Assembly: GCA_050736615.1 (NCBI GenBank)
Contig: JBOHWL010000009.1
Span: forward strand, 1 to 24,702
DNA from: JBOHWJ01 sp050736615
GTDB taxonomy: Bacteria; Desulfobacterota; Binatia; Binatales; Binataceae
Length of the DNA stretch: 24,702 nucleotides
Direction: 5' to 3'
Below the pieces are notes generated by a model. That model did no database searches and was not told the origin of the DNA. It saw only the letters and a list, made by a program, of their open reading frames with translations. The position numbers and the translations under genes are program-made. Shown piece after piece: positions 14,554 through 22,938 of this stretch (within the stretch, counting starts at the first letter, position 1; each line of letters begins with the position of its first letter).

Positions 14554-16350
14554 CTAGGCACGCGCCTTGACCCATGCGGCCAATTCCTCGGGACTCAGCG
14601 CCGTGACGCCGAAGCGCCGGCCGAGCATGGTCGCTTCAGGCGGACGAAACGATGAGCCCGCGAGCAACTCGTCGCGCTCCATGAAATCGCGCACGGGGCC
14701 GTCGAAAAGCACGCGGCCACGCCGCATCAATACCACCCGCCGCGCATATTCGGCGACCAGCCACGGCGTATGCGTGATCATGACGATCGCGATACCGTCG
14801 CGATTGAGCCGCGCCACCAGCTCCATCATGCGCCGCTGTTCCCGATAATCGAGGCCGGTGGTCGGCTCGTCGAGAATCAGCAGGCGTGGCCGCAAGGCCA
14901 TCACGCTCGCCACCGCCAGCCGTTGGCGCTCGCCTTTGCCCAGCAAAAACGGATCGCGTTTACTCAAGCCGGTCAGATTGACCGCACGCAGCACGTCCTC
15001 GCATCGCCGCTCGATCTCTGCCTTGTCCAGACCGAAATTGCGTGGGCCAAACGCCACCTCGTCTTCGACCGTGGCCGCAAAGATTTGATGGTCGGGATTC
15101 TGAAAAACGTAGCCAGCCTCCCGCGCGGTCTCGGCCGCATGCAGCGTCGAGCGATCGCGTCCGGACAGTAGGATTTTTCCCTCGGTGGGCGTCAGCAAAC
15201 CCACAATTTGCTTGGCCAAAGTGGTCTTGCCGGAACCATTCTGGCCGACAATCGCAAGAAAGTCCCCACGCTTCACCGTAAGATTGACGGATTTCAAGGT
15301 CGGTGGCCGATGCGGATAAGCGAAGCTCACGTCGCGCACTACGACCAGGGGAGCGGTTTCATCGCCGGGCACTTCCGCGGCTGCCATGGCCGCCAGGTTT
15401 GGCCTCGAAACTTCCGCCCGCGACAACGATGGGAAGCTTTGGCGGATCAGCTTTTCGGCCTGATCAACCGAATCGGCATGAGCGGCAATTCCCAACGCGG
15501 CCAGCACCCGGTTCAAGTCCGGCGCATGAATGCCGCATTGATCGAGCAGCTCGAGACGGGTCAGGATTTGCGCCGGCGCGCCTTGCGCAACAATCGCTCC
15601 CGCGCGCATGACGACAATCCGATCGCAACGGCGCAACTCCTCCGCTTCGTGCTCGATCACGAGCAGACTGACGCCTTGCGCACGCATTGAGCGAACCAGC
15701 GCGAAAACCTCGGCCCGGCCCTCAGGATCAAGATCGGTCGTGGGCTCATCCAGAACCATAATCAACGGACTCAGTGCGAGCACCGCGGCAATCGCCAGGC
15801 GCTGTTTTTCGCCGCCGGAAAGCGAAGTGGGATCGCGTTCCTCAAAACCGGCCAGGCCCACGGAGGCCAACGCCGGCGCAATCCGCGCGGCGATTTGCTC
15901 GCGCGGCATCGCGAGCTGCTCCATCGCGAACGCCACCTCATGGGCGGCGTTGGTGGAGAACAATTGCGACTCGAAATCCTGAAAGACCATTCCGACCCGC
16001 GAGGCCAAATCAGATACGCGCGCATCGGCCAGCGCCACGCCGCCGATGCGCACCACGCCTATGAAATCGCCGCCTTCAAACCCCGGCACGATGCGGTTGA
16101 GACACTTGGCCAGCGTTGATTTGCCGGCGCCCGACGCGCCCATGACGCCGATCATTTCGCCCGGCCGCAGGGTTAGGTTGATTCGGTCAAGCGCCGGGGC
16201 TTCGCCGTCGGCATAACGAAAAGTGACTTGTTCAACGGCGGCGGCTTCAACGGCAACGTCGGGTGAAGCACCGGCCGGGCCGTCGATCAGTGATGCGGCG
16301 GGCGCGGCCGTGACGCGATCAAACGCCGACTGCTCCGAAATCGGCTTCAC
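14554..16350 (-). CDS. Fused double ATPase of an ECF transporter (EcfA-EcfA')
   Basis: The 598-residue protein has two complete ABC ATPase domains. The first has Walker A GASGAGKST (71-79), signature LSGGEKQR (177-184) and DEPTTDLD (201-208). The second has GQNGSGKTT (369-377), signature LGKGERQR (470-477) and DEPTTGLD (494-501). The second signature deviates from LSGGQ, a frequent feature of one half of ECF ATPase pairs. Fusion of EcfA1 and EcfA2 means one chain serves both positions. A roughly 40-residue low-complexity N-terminus precedes the first domain. The start is GTG at 16350, overlapping the stop of the S-component gene by four bases (GTGA). Confidence 0.93.
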   Translation of the reverse strand: MKPISEQSAFDRVTAAPAASLIDGPAGASPDVAVEAAAVEQVTFRYADGEAPALDRINLTLRPGEMIGVMGASGAGKSTLAKCLNRIVPGFEGGDFIGVVRIGGVALADARVSDLASRVGMVFQDFESQLFSTNAAHEVAFAMEQLAMPREQIAARIAPALASVGLAGFEERDPTSLSGGEKQRLAIAAVLALSPLIMVLDEPTTDLDPEGRAEVFALVRSMRAQGVSLLVIEHEAEELRRCDRIVVMRAGAIVAQGAPAQILTRLELLDQCGIHAPDLNRVLAALGIAAHADSVDQAEKLIRQSFPSLSRAEVSRPNLAAMAAAEVPGDETAPLVVVRDVSFAYPHRPPTLKSVNLTVKRGDFLAIVGQNGSGKTTLAKQIVGLLTPTEGKILLSGRDRSTLHAAETAREAGYVFQNPDHQIFAATVEDEVAFGPRNFGLDKAEIERRCEDVLRAVNLTGLSKRDPFLLGKGERQRLAVASVMALRPRLLILDEPTTGLDYREQRRMMELVARLNRDGIAIVMITHTPWLVAEYARRVVLMRRGRVLFDGPVRDFMERDELLAGSSFRPPEATMLGRRFGVTALSPEELAAWVKARA

Positions 16351-17207
16351 ATCAGGCCCATTCCGACCAACGCCAGCACAATGAAAGGGCTTACGATGAG
16401 CGCAATCGATTTATCATAAGGCGCCGCCACCATGGTCGCGGGCAGAAAGCGCGGCACCCAGTAACCACTGGCGATGAGGTTGCCGAAAATCCACGCGCCG
16501 ACTTCACCGATCACCAACATCGCCAGACCAAGCACGCGCACGCTCAACAAGCGTTCCTTGAACTCCGGCATCACGTCCGCATAGAGCATGCGGCCCGCCG
16601 CCACGCGCGGATAGACGCCAATCAGGATAATTGGCGAGAGGATCAATGCCGCCATCATATTGTTGAAAATAATAACATTGCCGAGCAGCGTGAACGGCCG
16701 CAGCGCCAGCAGATTGTCACCCCATCCGACCACGTCGGCGCATAGCATGCTCGCCATCAGGCACACCGTCACATATTTGATAATGATAAGCGGCGAGCGG
16801 CTTACCGGACTGCGGCCATCGGCGAGAATTTTCCACGCCTTGTATGGGATATAGCCGTAGGCCAGATTGGCAACGAAGCCGAAAATATCGCCCGGGCCCA
16901 CGCCGCCAAAGAAATCGCCGATCATATTGCCAATCGCCGAGCCCCACGCCGCGGCCGGGCCGAACAGGAATGAACAGACCACCGGGATGGCGTTGGCCGG
17001 ACGCACTTCCGTCACCCCGGGAATCAGCGGCACAACCTTGAAGGGCACCAGGACGGCGCCATAGAGCGCCGCCGAGATGGCGCACAGCACCACCATGCGC
17101 GTATTGCGCCACATCAGGAGCAACTCGTGCGCGGGGACGCGTTCGAGCGGCCGCGGCGGATCGATGGTCGCGGTCGGTGCGGCCGGCAATGCGTAAGCGT
17201 CGTTCAT
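16347..17207 (-). CDS. ECF transporter substrate-binding S component, substrate unknown
   Basis: The 286-residue protein has a cytoplasmic N-terminus of about 37 residues and then several hydrophobic helices. The conserved stretch VRPANAIPVVCSFLFGPAAA, continuing to IGNMIGDFFGGVGPGDIFGF, resembles QueT-like and related S components with their R-x-A...FGP...GN...D pattern. It is longer than typical S components (about 180 residues), with extra helices after residue 150. It is the first gene of the operon with fused EcfA and EcfT, so this is a dedicated (group I) transporter. No biosynthetic gene next to it reveals the vitamin or metal. A riboswitch was looked for in the 147-base leader and not found. 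Confidence 0.75.
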   Translation of the reverse strand: MNDAYALPAAPTATIDPPRPLERVPAHELLLMWRNTRMVVLCAISAALYGAVLVPFKVVPLIPGVTEVRPANAIPVVCSFLFGPAAAWGSAIGNMIGDFFGGVGPGDIFGFVANLAYGYIPYKAWKILADGRSPVSRSPLIIIKYVTVCLMASMLCADVVGWGDNLLALRPFTLLGNVIIFNNMMAALILSPIILIGVYPRVAAGRMLYADVMPEFKERLLSVRVLGLAMLVIGEVGAWIFGNLIASGYWVPRFLPATMVAAPYDKSIALIVSPFIVLALVGMGLM

Positions 17208-17354
17208 CTTATCTCGCTGACGAATATGCCATCGCCGATCGGTGGATCAAGCCGCCCTCCCGACGAGGCTCGCGCGGATCTGGTTGATGGACATGGCAGT
17301 GTCGCGCAACAATATATGCCGCCGTTATCCTAGAGCGATCGAGGTACACGCGCC

Positions 17355-17711
17355 ATGCCGATTTACGAGTACGAATGCGAGCAATGCCATCGCCGCACCA
17401 GTGTGCTGACTTTGCGCGTCAGCCAAGCAGCCAACGCTGTCTGCCAGCATTGCGGCGCCAGCGCGATGCGCCGCCTGATGTCGCGGTTTGCGACGCCGCG
17501 CAGTGAAGAGGCGCGCATGGACGCGCTGGCCGATCCCGCCAAATTCGGCGATCTGGATGAAAATGACCCCAAGAGCGTCGCGCGCGTGATGCGCCGGATG
17601 GGCAAGGAAATGGGCGACGAATTCGCCGGTCCGGAATTCGACGAGGCGGTCGCCGCGGCCGAGCAGGAAGGCGACCTCGATGGCGGCGAACCGGGGGAGG
17701 ACGATCTGTAG
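17355..17711 (+). CDS. FmdB-family zinc ribbon protein
   Basis: The 118-residue protein begins MPIYEYECEQCH and has a zinc ribbon from Cys8, Cys11, Cys30 and Cys33 (VCQHCGASAMRRLMS). The FmdB domain ends near residue 45. The remainder is charged, with an acidic tail (EGDLDGGEPGEDDL). The family was named after a putative regulator next to formamidase and amidase genes, but its general role is unknown. It is divergent from the ECF operon and followed by an SDR gene after about 100 bases. Function is not deducible from the neighbours. Confidence 0.85.
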   Translation: MPIYEYECEQCHRRTSVLTLRVSQAANAVCQHCGASAMRRLMSRFATPRSEEARMDALADPAKFGDLDENDPKSVARVMRRMGKEMGDEFAGPEFDEAVAAAEQEGDLDGGEPGEDDL

Positions 17712-17814
17712 CGAAACTCTGAATCGGCCGCTTCTGGTTGCACGTGCCCACTGCGTGGGTCTAAAGACCTGATCCATCAACACGTGCCGCGAATTCTATC
17801 GAAGGGGTATGACA

Positions 17815-18576
17815 ATGCCAGGACGCGTCGAAGGAAAAATCGCTTTGGTCACGGGCGGCGGCTCGGGTATCGGCCGTGCCACCTCGCTGCTTTTTGCCCG
17901 TGAAGGGGCGACCGTGATGATTGCCGATTACAATCCCGAAGGTGCCGAACGCACGGTCAAAATGATCAAGGATGCGGGCGGCAAGGCGGCCTGTCTTAAT
18001 ATCGATGTGTCGGTCGCCCGGCAGGTCGAGGCGATGGTGGCCAAAACCGTCGAGACCTACGGCCGGATCGATTGCGCCTTTAACAATGCCGGAATTGAAG
18101 GTAAAACCGCCGACACGGCCGAATGCACCGAAGAGGTCTTTGACCGCACCATCGCGATCAATCTCAAAGGCGTCTGGCTTTGCATGAAGTATGAGATCCC
18201 GCAGATGCTCAAGCAGGGGGGCGGCGCTATCGTTAACACCGCTTCGGTGGCCGGATTGGTTGGCTTCGAAGGGCTGCCCGCCTACAATGCCTCCAAGGGC
18301 GGCGTGGTCCAACTCACGCGCACGGCCGCACTTGAATTCGCCAAAAAGAATATCCGCGTCAACTGCGTATGCCCCGGCGTTATCAACACGCCGATGGTGG
18401 CGCGGCTGATCGACACCAGCCCTTACACGGAACAGGCCTTGAACGAAGGCGAACCGATCGGCCGCATGGGCAGGCCTGAGGAAATCGCCGAAGCGGTGGT
18501 GTGGTTGAGTTCCGATGCGGCGTCGTTTGTAACCGGCCATCCGATGGCGGTCGACGGTGCCTGGGTGGCGCGTTAA
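17815..18576 (+). CDS. SDR family NAD(P)-dependent oxidoreductase
   Basis: The 253-residue enzyme is a classical short-chain dehydrogenase. The cofactor motif TGGGSGIG, the NNAG motif, the catalytic Ser (VNTASVAG) and YNASK are all present, followed by PGVINTPM and a C-terminal SFVTGHPMAVDGAW. An acidic residue (IADYNPE) at the end of the second strand suggests NAD(H) rather than NADP(H). ATG at 17815 is preferred over ATG at 17809, because GAAGGGG (17801-17807) is seven bases upstream of the former and too close to the latter. The substrate is unknown. It is transcribed alone and converges on the tad genes. Confidence 0.93.
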   Translation: MPGRVEGKIALVTGGGSGIGRATSLLFAREGATVMIADYNPEGAERTVKMIKDAGGKAACLNIDVSVARQVEAMVAKTVETYGRIDCAFNNAGIEGKTADTAECTEEVFDRTIAINLKGVWLCMKYEIPQMLKQGGGAIVNTASVAGLVGFEGLPAYNASKGGVVQLTRTAALEFAKKNIRVNCVCPGVINTPMVARLIDTSPYTEQALNEGEPIGRMGRPEEIAEAVVWLSSDAASFVTGHPMAVDGAWVAR

Positions 18577-18615
18577 GCGACCGGCTTGGCCAAGGTGGTG
18601 AGCGCGCGGTCATCA

Positions 18616-18631
18616 CGGCGCGGCCGCGCCG
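18616..18631. terminator. Perfect 16-bp GC palindrome between convergent genes
   Basis: CGGCGCGGCCGCGCCG is its own reverse complement and lies between the stop of the SDR gene (plus) and that of the tadE-like gene (minus). The place fits a bidirectional terminator hairpin, but there is no T-tract on either side and a perfect palindrome leaves no loop. It may be only a compositional effect. Confidence 0.25.
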
Positions 18632-18655
18632 CGCACCGGACGCGTGGGTGGGCCG

Positions 18656-19132
18656 TCAGCGCATGACCACGAGCTGGGCCGTGCTTGAAAGCGTCAACGC
18701 GCCCGCGGGCAAAAACGGCGCCAGCGGCCCAAAGACGTAGTCCACCCGGATTGTGACCGTACTTCCCGGATTGTTATCGGGGGTCCACGTCGTGGTGGCA
18801 CAAAGATCGCTCACCGCCGTTGCCGGACACTGTGCAGTTGCACTCAGGCCATTGGCCAGACCCATCACGAGGTTTTGTATATCGGAAGTAACAGCGGGGT
18901 TCGGACTGCCGGAGCCGTTGAGCGAGGCGAACCGAATCGCGTTGCGCGCGGCGTAACAAACAAAATCATACGCATAGAGCGCGCGCGACAAGTCGATCGT
19001 TCCGAACACCAAGATCAGGAAAACCACCGCGACCAGCGCGAATTCGGCACTGCTCTGAGCCCGCGCAAGCGCACCCGCGCCGCCCTGCGCGTGCGCTTGG
19101 CGGAGTTTCGTCGCTCGATAAGCTCGATCCAT
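18656..19132 (-). CDS. TadE-like pseudopilin
   Basis: The 158-residue protein has a short basic N-terminus, then ARAQSSAEFALVAVVFLILVF, a TadE-type processing region with the conserved Glu, and one membrane helix. The rest is extracytoplasmic and includes two cysteines (CPATAVSDLC). TadE pseudopilins are cut by a prepilin peptidase and take part in tight-adherence (Flp/Tad) pilus assembly. ATG at 19132 is chosen because it is seven bases after the preceding stop; the longer open frame up to 19276 would add an arginine-rich stretch unlike the family. Confidence 0.8.
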   Translation of the reverse strand: MDRAYRATKLRQAHAQGGAGALARAQSSAEFALVAVVFLILVFGTIDLSRALYAYDFVCYAARNAIRFASLNGSGSPNPAVTSDIQNLVMGLANGLSATAQCPATAVSDLCATTTWTPDNNPGSTVTIRVDYVFGPLAPFLPAGALTLSSTAQLVVMR

Positions 19133-19139
19133 ACGGAGT

Positions 19140-19634
19140 TTATTGCACGCGCATCGTTGCGGAACCTTTGAGCGTAAAGTGCGCCGGCAATCCCGGATAA
19201 TCGAACATCGGCACGTAGTTCGCCTGCGTCTTGACCTGGACGAAAATCGCGGGCACGCCCGACGAACAAGAACCACTCGCGCAACTCACGTTGGTTCCAT
19301 CCGCACATTGGCAAAAATTAATTGCGCTCGCGCTGAAACCGGCGGAGGAACCCCACCAGTCGGCGCCATCGATATTGGAAGCGTCGTTGATCGCCGCTTG
19401 CCTCATTCCGCTGAAATCCGCGTCAGTGGTGTAGTTTTCCGCGCCGTACTGTGCGCCGGCCCGCGCCGCATCATCCACCGTCATCGCCAGGTATCCCAGC
19501 CGGCCCATTTCCACCGCGGCCAGCAAAGCGAACACCATCGCCGGCACGATCAGCGCCAACTCCGTGGCCGATTGAGCCGCGGCATAGCGGCGCGATTTCG
19601 ATGACCGCGCGGCGTAATCAACTGACGATGGCAT
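19140..19634 (-). CDS. TadE-like pseudopilin
   Basis: The 164-residue protein carries AAAQSATELALIVPAMVFAL, the TadE motif with the Glu just inside the membrane helix. It is followed by VDDAARAGAQYGAENY, also typical. The exported part has a four-cysteine cluster (CQCADGTNVSCASGSC) that could form disulfides in the periplasm. The start ATG lies five bases after the stop of the tadG-like gene. It is a paralogue of the next gene product, and the two may form a heteromer in a pilus-like fibre. Confidence 0.83.
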   Translation of the reverse strand: MPSSVDYAARSSKSRRYAAAQSATELALIVPAMVFALLAAVEMGRLGYLAMTVDDAARAGAQYGAENYTTDADFSGMRQAAINDASNIDGADWWGSSAGFSASAINFCQCADGTNVSCASGSCSSGVPAIFVQVKTQANYVPMFDYPGLPAHFTLKGSATMRVQ

Positions 19635-19639
19635 CGCGC

Positions 19640-20956
19640 TTATTCCGACAGCACCGCGCCCTTAATCGGCGAGCCGCTGGCGAGCGATGAATAGTCACTG
19701 TTGAGCGCCGCTCCACCGGTAAAATTCAGGGTGTCGGCCACGATAATCGTGTAGGCGGCGTTCGCACCGCCGCTGTAATTCAACTGGGTCGTGCTGAAAT
19801 AGAGTGCGCCGGCCAGCGTCATGTCGGCGCCACCGGCAAAGGTGCTGGCCGCGCCGGAAGTCACGCCGCGGTCCTGAAAAAATAGAATCCCGGCCAACGG
19901 TCCATCTGTCGGCGCGCTCAAAGTCGCGCTCGTGCCGCCGGCAAAGCTGACGGGACCATACCCACTATTGGCGCCACTATAGCCGGCCGCGGCTCCAATC
20001 GTGTCATAAAACGTCACGCCGGATCCGGTGAACGTGCTGCCGGTCTGCAGCGACAAGCCGCCGCCGGCGAGGATATAGGTTCCCGGGTTCAAGGTGATCG
20101 CGGTACCGTTGCTCGCCTTGATCCCGCCGCAATAGATGCCGGGATTGATCGTGTAGTGGCCGCTATAGGGCGGCTGCTGGCTGGCCAGATAGGCGTTGAG
20201 ATTTTGCGTGCCGCTGTAGGTGCAACCGCCCACGGCCGGTGCCGTCACGGCGGCCAGCGGATCCGGCACCGGCACGATGCCATCCTTGGGCGTGAGCGTT
20301 TGTCCGGTGAGATTTACGATTGCGCCGCCGCCACTGGTTTGCGCCTGCCCCGCCACTCCGGCCGCACTGGTTTGCAACACCGAGCCGCCGGTCACGTCCA
20401 ACGCATCCGTGTTGCTGGAATTGACGATGGTCCCGCAACTCGCGGCAACGTCCACGCCGCCACTCAGTGACATCGCCTTCTGCGCCGTGCGATCGAGCAC
20501 GTACATGCAACCGGGGGCGCTTTCAGCGTAAGCCACCGCGCGGGCGCCCACATTCACCCGCGCGATACCGAGAACATTCAGAAGAAACGTCGCCTGCGGC
20601 TGTGAAAGAAGCGTCTCGACGTAATCACTGTTGCCTGAATCCGGACCCGATTGCGGCGGATAGTTGACGGTCAGCACGACCCCGTCGCTGCCATTGGTGA
20701 AGCCGTTGAGACTGGCGTCCTGACGGGCCGCCGCCAGCACTGCCGAAGAACCGCCCTGAATCATCGCCGCACCGGCCAAAGCCGCGGCGTCCGCCGCTGT
20801 CTGCATGCGGCGCTTGACGTGCCACATGTAACCGACGTCGGTCGCCACCGCCATCATCGCCACCATCACGCCCAGACCGAGCACCGTGAGCAGCATCACC
20901 TGACCCTGTTGACGCCGCCGGCACATCGCGCGAGATAGGCGGACGATCAGCGCCAT
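19640..20956 (-). CDS. TadG-like protein with Gly/Ser/Thr-rich C-terminus
   Basis: The 438-residue protein starts with a basic segment and one membrane helix (RRQQGQVMLLTVLGLGVMVA), then WHVKRRMQTAADAAALAGAAM, the signature of Tad/TadG-type pilus-assembly proteins. The large C-terminal part is rich in Gly, Ser, Thr and Ala with short repeated strands (YTINPGIYCGGIKAS, LNPGTYILAGGGLS, FAGGADMTLAGALYF) that look like a beta-helix or adhesin-like domain. ATG at 20956 is chosen; ATG at 20968 or 20926 is possible, and none has a good ribosome binding site. It is first in a three-gene set with two tadE-like genes. The secretion ATPase and secretin genes are not in the window. Confidence 0.75.
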   Translation of the reverse strand: MALIVRLSRAMCRRRQQGQVMLLTVLGLGVMVAMMAVATDVGYMWHVKRRMQTAADAAALAGAAMIQGGSSAVLAAARQDASLNGFTNGSDGVVLTVNYPPQSGPDSGNSDYVETLLSQPQATFLLNVLGIARVNVGARAVAYAESAPGCMYVLDRTAQKAMSLSGGVDVAASCGTIVNSSNTDALDVTGGSVLQTSAAGVAGQAQTSGGGAIVNLTGQTLTPKDGIVPVPDPLAAVTAPAVGGCTYSGTQNLNAYLASQQPPYSGHYTINPGIYCGGIKASNGTAITLNPGTYILAGGGLSLQTGSTFTGSGVTFYDTIGAAAGYSGANSGYGPVSFAGGTSATLSAPTDGPLAGILFFQDRGVTSGAASTFAGGADMTLAGALYFSTTQLNYSGGANAAYTIIVADTLNFTGGAALNSDYSSLASGSPIKGAVLSE

Positions 20957-21244
20957 CAAACAACGCATGCGCGAAACGGGCCGTCGATAATGTGCGGATT
21001 CGACCATCTGCCCGGATGCATTAGCGCACTTATCATGCCATCGGCGATGTCCCGGAATCGGACCCTCCATCCGGGCGATGAATGCTCAAAGCCAATACCG
21101 GCGGCACTGTCAATCAACGGCCGAACTTCACCTTGAAATCGCGCCGTCTCAGCCCATGTCGCAACACCGGTCATAATGCGCGCTCTCGCGATTGTTTCAT
21201 CCGTTGGCGTGAGCCACTTGACAGGCGGTGCGCTCGCGATGTAA

Positions 21245-21274
21245 TTAACCATTCAGTTATTTAACCTAATGGTT
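21245..21274 (+). promoter_or_regulatory. Inverted repeat upstream of arsR-like gene, candidate operator
   Basis: AACCATT (21247-21253) and AATGGTT (21268-21274) form a perfect 7-bp inverted repeat. TTAACC occurs twice within it (21245-21250 and 21261-21266). The site is in an A+T-rich stretch ten bases before the ATG of the ArsR regulator. ArsR-family proteins usually bind such dyads at their own promoter, so autoregulation is likely. Confidence 0.55.
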
Positions 21275-21283
21275 CACCACTAA

Positions 21284-21697
21284 ATGTCCACCGATCAGCT
21301 CACCACCACCTTCGCGGCTCTCGCCGATTCCACCCGGCGCGCGATTCTCGCGCGCCTCAGCTCGGGCGAAACTTCTGTGACCGAACTCGCCGAGCCATTC
21401 GAAATGAGCCTCCCCGCGATTTCAAAGCATCTCAAGGTGCTCGAGCGCGCAGGCTTGATCACGCGCGGCCGTGAGGCGCAGTGGCGGCCCTGCCGGCTCG
21501 AAGCGAGCCCGCTCAAGGACGCGGCCGCATGGCTGGAGCATTATCGGCGCTTTTGGGAGGACAGCCTGAATCGTCTGGATGATTATCTGCGTGAACTTCA
21601 GCAGGTCAGCGGAGGCCGTCCGCTAACGAGCCGGACCCGCCGGCCGTCGAATGGAAAAAAAGCAGAGGAGAAGAAGAAACATGGCACCAGAAAGTAA
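21284..21697 (+). CDS. ArsR/SmtB-family transcriptional regulator
   Basis: The 137-residue protein has the ArsR winged helix: FAALADSTRRAILARLSSGE, then SVTELAEPFEMSLPAISKHLKVLERAGLITRGREAQWRPC. It has no CxC metal motif, so it belongs to the non-metal group that is usually paired with an SRPBCC protein. The C-terminal RFWEDSLNRLDDYLRELQ is typical of that group. The tail is lysine-rich and overlaps the next gene by 17 bases. It probably represses the six-gene operon, with release by an unknown signal. Confidence 0.92.
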   Translation: MSTDQLTTTFAALADSTRRAILARLSSGETSVTELAEPFEMSLPAISKHLKVLERAGLITRGREAQWRPCRLEASPLKDAAAWLEHYRRFWEDSLNRLDDYLRELQQVSGGRPLTSRTRRPSNGKKAEEKKKHGTRK

Positions 21698-22154
21698 TCT
21701 TGCCGCGCAGCCGGGGGAGTTGGAGCTTACCATCACGCGCATCTTCGACGCCCCGCGCAGCCTCGTCTTCAAGGCCTGGACCGCACCCGAGCATCTGGTC
21801 CAATGGTGGGGTCCACGCGGTTTCACCCTGCCCTCCTGCGAAATCGATCCGCGTCCGGGGGGCGCTTACCTCTTCCATATGCGCGGGCCCGAAGGCGATG
21901 ACCATTGGTCAAAGGGGTTTTTCCGCGAATTGGTCGAACCCGAGCGGCTCGTGATGGCGGGGGCGTGGGTCGACGCGCAGGGCAAACCAAAGGGTCCCGA
22001 AACGTTGCTCACGGTCACCTTCGAGGATCATGGCGGCAAAACGAAGCTGACCCTGCGTCAAACCGGCTTCGAGTCGGTTACGTCGCGCGAATCGCATCGT
22101 GGCGGCTGGACCAGCTCGTTCGAGTGCCTCGCCGATTATATCGCGAATATCTGA
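21681..22154 (+). CDS. SRPBCC (AHSA1-type) protein
   Basis: The 157-residue protein has the START/Bet v1-like hydrophobic pocket fold: ELTITRIFDAPRSLVFKAWT, APEHLVQWWGPRGFTLPSCEID, RPGGAYLFHMRGPEGDD, then TLLTVTFEDHGGKTKLTLRQ and a C-terminal GGWTSSFECLADYI. Such proteins bind small hydrophobic ligands and commonly sit next to an ArsR regulator. The ATG at 21681 is preceded by AGAGGAGAAG; the frame continues upstream but that part would overlap the regulator further. The start lies inside the arsR-like gene, so translation is coupled. Confidence 0.9.
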   Translation: MAPESNLAAQPGELELTITRIFDAPRSLVFKAWTAPEHLVQWWGPRGFTLPSCEIDPRPGGAYLFHMRGPEGDDHWSKGFFRELVEPERLVMAGAWVDAQGKPKGPETLLTVTFEDHGGKTKLTLRQTGFESVTSRESHRGGWTSSFECLADYIANI

Positions 22155-22169
22155 ACAGGAGGCTGGAAG

Positions 22170-22910
22170 ATGGAACACCGAATCGTGTCACGTGACGAAT
22201 GGGTCAGCTCGCGCCAGGAATTGCTCCGTAAGGAAAAGGAGCTGACCGCAATGCAAGACGACGTGAATCGGCAGCGCCGGGAATTGCCGTGGGTCAAGCT
22301 CGAGAAAGATTATTCATTCGACGGGCCACGCGGCAAAGAGACGCTGGCCGGCTTGTTCGAAGGGCGCAGCCAGTTGATCATCTATCACTTCATGTTCGCG
22401 CCCGAATGGGAGGAAGGGTGTGTCGGCTGCTCGTTTTTCGGCGACCATATCGACGGCGCACGCCTTCACTTCGAGCATCACGACGTGATGTTCGCGGCCA
22501 TCTCACGAGCGCCGATAGCCAAGCTCGAAGCTTACAAAAAGCGTATGGGCTGGCGCTTTAAGTGGCTGTCGTCAGCCGGCAGCGACTTCAATTACGACTT
22601 CCACGTCTCGTTTCGCCCCGATGATATGGCCAGTGGCAAGGTCTATTACAATTACGCGACGACCGAGGCGACGATGGCCGACCTTCACGGCACGAGCGTA
22701 TTTTTCAAAGACGATGCCGGAGCCATCTTCCACACCTATTCCTCCTATGCCCGCGGTGACGAACGCGGACTCGGTGCGTACATGTTCCTTGATCTCACGC
22801 CGAAGGGGCGCAACGAGACCGGACCCAATTACAATTTGACGGATTGGGTGAAGCGTCACGACAAGTACGAGGACGGACATATCGCCAGCGCGCCGCCCTC
22901 GCGCGAGTAA
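22170..22910 (+). CDS. DUF899 family thioredoxin-like protein
   Basis: The 246-residue protein has the DUF899 pattern: VSRDEWVSSRQELLRKEKEL, RRELPWVKLEKDYSFDGP, YHFMFAPEW, GCVGCSFFGDHIDG and a C-terminal FLDLTPKGRNE. The fold is thioredoxin-like and the CxxC (Cys84-Val-Gly-Cys87) sits where thioredoxins have their redox pair. The function of the family is not established. A strong ribosome binding site (AGGAGG) precedes the ATG, 15 bases after the SRPBCC stop. Its place in an ArsR-SRPBCC operon is common in soil bacteria. Confidence 0.9.
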   Translation: MEHRIVSRDEWVSSRQELLRKEKELTAMQDDVNRQRRELPWVKLEKDYSFDGPRGKETLAGLFEGRSQLIIYHFMFAPEWEEGCVGCSFFGDHIDGARLHFEHHDVMFAAISRAPIAKLEAYKKRMGWRFKWLSSAGSDFNYDFHVSFRPDDMASGKVYYNYATTEATMADLHGTSVFFKDDAGAIFHTYSSYARGDERGLGAYMFLDLTPKGRNETGPNYNLTDWVKRHDKYEDGHIASAPPSRE

Positions 22911-22938
22911 GGCCTCGGGGAGTCAGGCGGAGGAAAAC

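Noticed and set aside
17208..17354. Riboswitch in the leader of the ECF operon
   Set aside because: No TPP, cobalamin, FMN or preQ1 consensus segment was seen in the leader.
17761..18540. 259-codon minus-strand frame opposite the SDR gene
   Set aside because: The SDR frame has all catalytic motifs and a ribosome binding site; the opposite frame has none.
20956..21252. 98-codon minus-strand frame upstream of the tadG-like gene
   Set aside because: It begins inside the arsR promoter region, has no ribosome binding site and no recognisable sequence.
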